DNA of 64,000 bases, taken from contig NC_088173.1 in NCBI RefSeq assembly GCF_028769735.1, positions 23,128,038 to 23,192,037 of the forward strand. Reading direction: 5' to 3'. Positions 61,774-64,000 of this stretch are shown here, piece after piece; the stretch's first letter is position 1; each line of letters opens with the position of its first letter. The position numbers and the translations under genes were made by a program. Under the pieces are notes generated by a model. The model saw nothing but the letters and a program-made list of their open reading frames with translations, had not been told where the DNA came from and did no database searches. This DNA comes from Zonotrichia leucophrys gambelii. Taxonomy: Eukaryota; Chordata; Aves; Passeriformes; Passerellidae.

Positions 61774-64000
61774 AGTCCGTAGGGGTGTGATAGAGCTTGA
61801 ACCTAAGACTTTTATACCAAAAAATGTTAAGTGTGTTCTCTTCTGTATTATTAGTTTAATTTTTGCTCATTGTTTATGTCGGGTACTTGTAAAAATTCTC
61901 TTGTGTTTTATTAATGAGCTGCTGTACCTAAAAATTTGATTTTGACCTGATATTGCTCTTGAAGTACTTTGCATAAGTACTGAGCTGTTTTGTTTTGTTT
62001 CTTTATTTGGTTGGTTTGGTTTGTTTTGTTCCAGAGCTAAGAAAAGTATATTGCTGCTAGTGCTCTTATCAGTGCTTCCTAATATATTATTTAAATCCAA
62101 ATGTCTAAGGCTTACGAATTTAATAAGTATGATCTAAAAAAAAGAAAATAAACTTGAGACATGGTTTCAGTGGATCTTTTTAGGTGTGTTGAGACCACTG
62201 TGTATCCTCTGTTTAATTTGATTATTACTTTATTTACTGTCATGGAGCCTTTTTGCATTTCTCTATTAGCCTCTGATTTAGAAATACAGTATCTATGTTT
62301 GTGTATTTTTGCTGTGTAAAGCCTGAAGCTAATGGTTCTGTCAAATAGACTAGCCAAAATATGAGTGCAAATGCTTGCAAAGAATGAAAAAAAGAAAAGG
62401 AGACCTGGATATTCGGATTCCAAAGAGCCACCACAGTGATTAAAACATAAAACATAAAACTCAAGCCATTTATTTGATCTGAAACATAAATACAAGTTCA
62501 TTTTGAGTTTACAAAGCTGAGAACACTGGCATCCTTCAAACCTCTTTGGAAAAGCAGCCAATCCAAACTTCCTGAGAGTGAAGTTTGTGGGAAGTGGCTT
62601 TACATCTTAGAAAAGTGTTTGGAACCCCAGACAGAATAAGGTATTATGCTTAGCAAAGGAAATGACAAATTGTGAAGCATTTGGAGTATGGTTTGACTTA
62701 GGCCACTGTTACAGTAATGTCTGCAACCCTTCAAAATATTCTCATCATGGGGAATGGTCTCATTAAAAGAAATTTTCTTCCTTTTCCTTTTTTTCTTCTC
62801 CTGTGCAAATAAGGAAATGGTTAAGAGCTTTCAGACACTGCGATCAAACATTCATCCTTACAGACACTAAAGGACAAAGTAAACTTTAAAGATTAACCTG
62901 AACAGAATACATTTAAGAAGGAAAAAAAAGAATCTTGTAACCATGTCCTTGGAACCTTACACAAAACTACATAAAGGCCCACTGTATGAAAAATGCTCTA
63001 GAGGGACATTTGTGGTATGTGAGCCAAAGTGTAGGCAGGCCTGAAAAGTAATTTTTACCTCAGACAAGCATCAAGTTAGCAGACAGGGTGCCATCAATCA
63101 GGTGAAACTCTGTGTCAGAAGTGGAACTTGGGATTCTCTCTGTTTCTGGTGCACTGCAGTCCCAAGTGGTGGTTGAACTGAGAACATTCAAATTTATTTT
63201 GTCTTTACAATGTTAAGAACCACTGCCCATTTACTGTGTCACTCATGAATATTGCAAAAGATTTAAGCAACCCCAGGCAGCAAGAGAAGCTGGACTAAGT
63301 TCCCTTCCCTTTTGTTTTTCTTTTTGCATCTTGAATTTATTATTTTATCTTCTTTTAAAACTGTATTTTTCTCAAGGCTTGTCTCAGATGTCCAGTGGTA
63401 TAAACTATGTGAGCAATGGGTTGTAAACACATCATGCAGGTGCTGCTGTTGAGCTGTAGGTGATATGCTCAGCTGTAGGTGTGATACATTGATATATATA
63501 TTTCTGTCTGCACATGATAAATCATTAAATATCTTCCCAATTTATGCAGAGTGAATGTATAATTAGATCTCAAAAAACTTTGTGTTCTGTAATGAAAATT
63601 ATTAGGTGTCTACTATTTAATAATGTTTTACAAAACAAATTATGGAAACAGACTTCTTTTTTATTCCAACACTAAAAATTGGTAGAAGTGATATACCTCA
63701 TTTTGTCATGAGCACCTGTGGAAGAGCACAAATGTATCAAGTATAGGTAAAGTCTGCAATGTTAGAAAGATATTTATTTTCATAGTGAACTTTGATTTAT
63801 GGAGTTCATTAGCAAAAGCTGGTGCATATTGTCAGGTATTAATTTTTGTGAATGAAAAAGTTTTAACTGAAGTGTAGCAAGCCTCCAAGTCTGGGATTCT
63901 GGCCCCAAAAGAAAGCAGTGAAAGATGTAGAGAAAAAACAATCTATTTATGACTTTTTGAAAATCCTTCTGCTATCAATTCTCTATTATATCTATTTCTC
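61774..64000. other. Non-coding DNA, no gene recognised
   Basis: AT-rich sequence with a G- and T-rich low-complexity stretch at about 61988-62030. An imperfect repeat of agctgtaggtg occurs near 63450-63480. The open frames on the - strand at 62112-62561 show no domain. No RNA gene or transposon is recognised. Confidence 0.6.

Overview
The window is AT-rich vertebrate genomic DNA, best read as bird nuclear DNA. The main evidence is two 5'-truncated CR1 LINE copies, each running from the reverse-transcriptase region to a typical avian CR1 3' end, and a betaretrovirus-like (class II) endogenous retrovirus with a dUTPase-like domain ahead of protease. The order of bird cannot be fixed from this sequence. 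CpG is scarce almost everywhere except in the ERV leader. I found no host protein-coding exon, rRNA, tRNA or CRISPR array that I could defend. Most of the 64 kb looks like intron or intergenic sequence.

Layout: 1-6234 holds no recognisable gene. A CR1 fragment on the + strand lies at about 6235-7355 and carries a perfect 34-bp internal tandem duplication. From 7356 to 21426 nothing is recognised except short repeats. A (TA)n microsatellite sits at 21427-21472, followed by a CR1 fragment on the - strand (about 21624-22640). From 22641 to 37567 there is no gene. The main element, about 37569-42238, is a broken provirus on the - strand. From 42239 to 61084 there is no gene, but there is a near-perfect hairpin at 54315-54365. 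A solo LTR (61091-61767, + strand) is bracketed by a perfect 6-bp target-site duplication. The rest, to 64000, is unremarkable.

The provirus reads right to left. It has a 5' LTR (about 41746-42238), a primer-binding-site candidate, and an unusually long leader of about 0.9 kb. The leader contains a dense CpG cluster and several CACGTG E-boxes. Gag (ATG at 40844) is open for 666 codons except for one in-frame amber codon. A slippery site in exact phase near the Gag end leads into a -1 frame carrying a degenerate dUTPase-like domain. The protease and the start of reverse transcriptase follow, but they lie on the opposite strand as a 741-bp inverted block. The block is bounded by a perfect 10-bp inverted repeat, and the codon phase on the two sides agrees with the domains once having been continuous. 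The rest of RT, RNase H, integrase, env and the 3' LTR are absent, so the element cannot be a functional virus.

The provirus LTR and the solo LTR share nearly identical first 15 bases and a 6-bp-duplication type of integration, so they look like relatives. I did not find a new biological system. The most interesting items are the microhomology-bounded inversion, the E-box and CpG cluster in the ERV leader, and the 54.3 kb hairpin.
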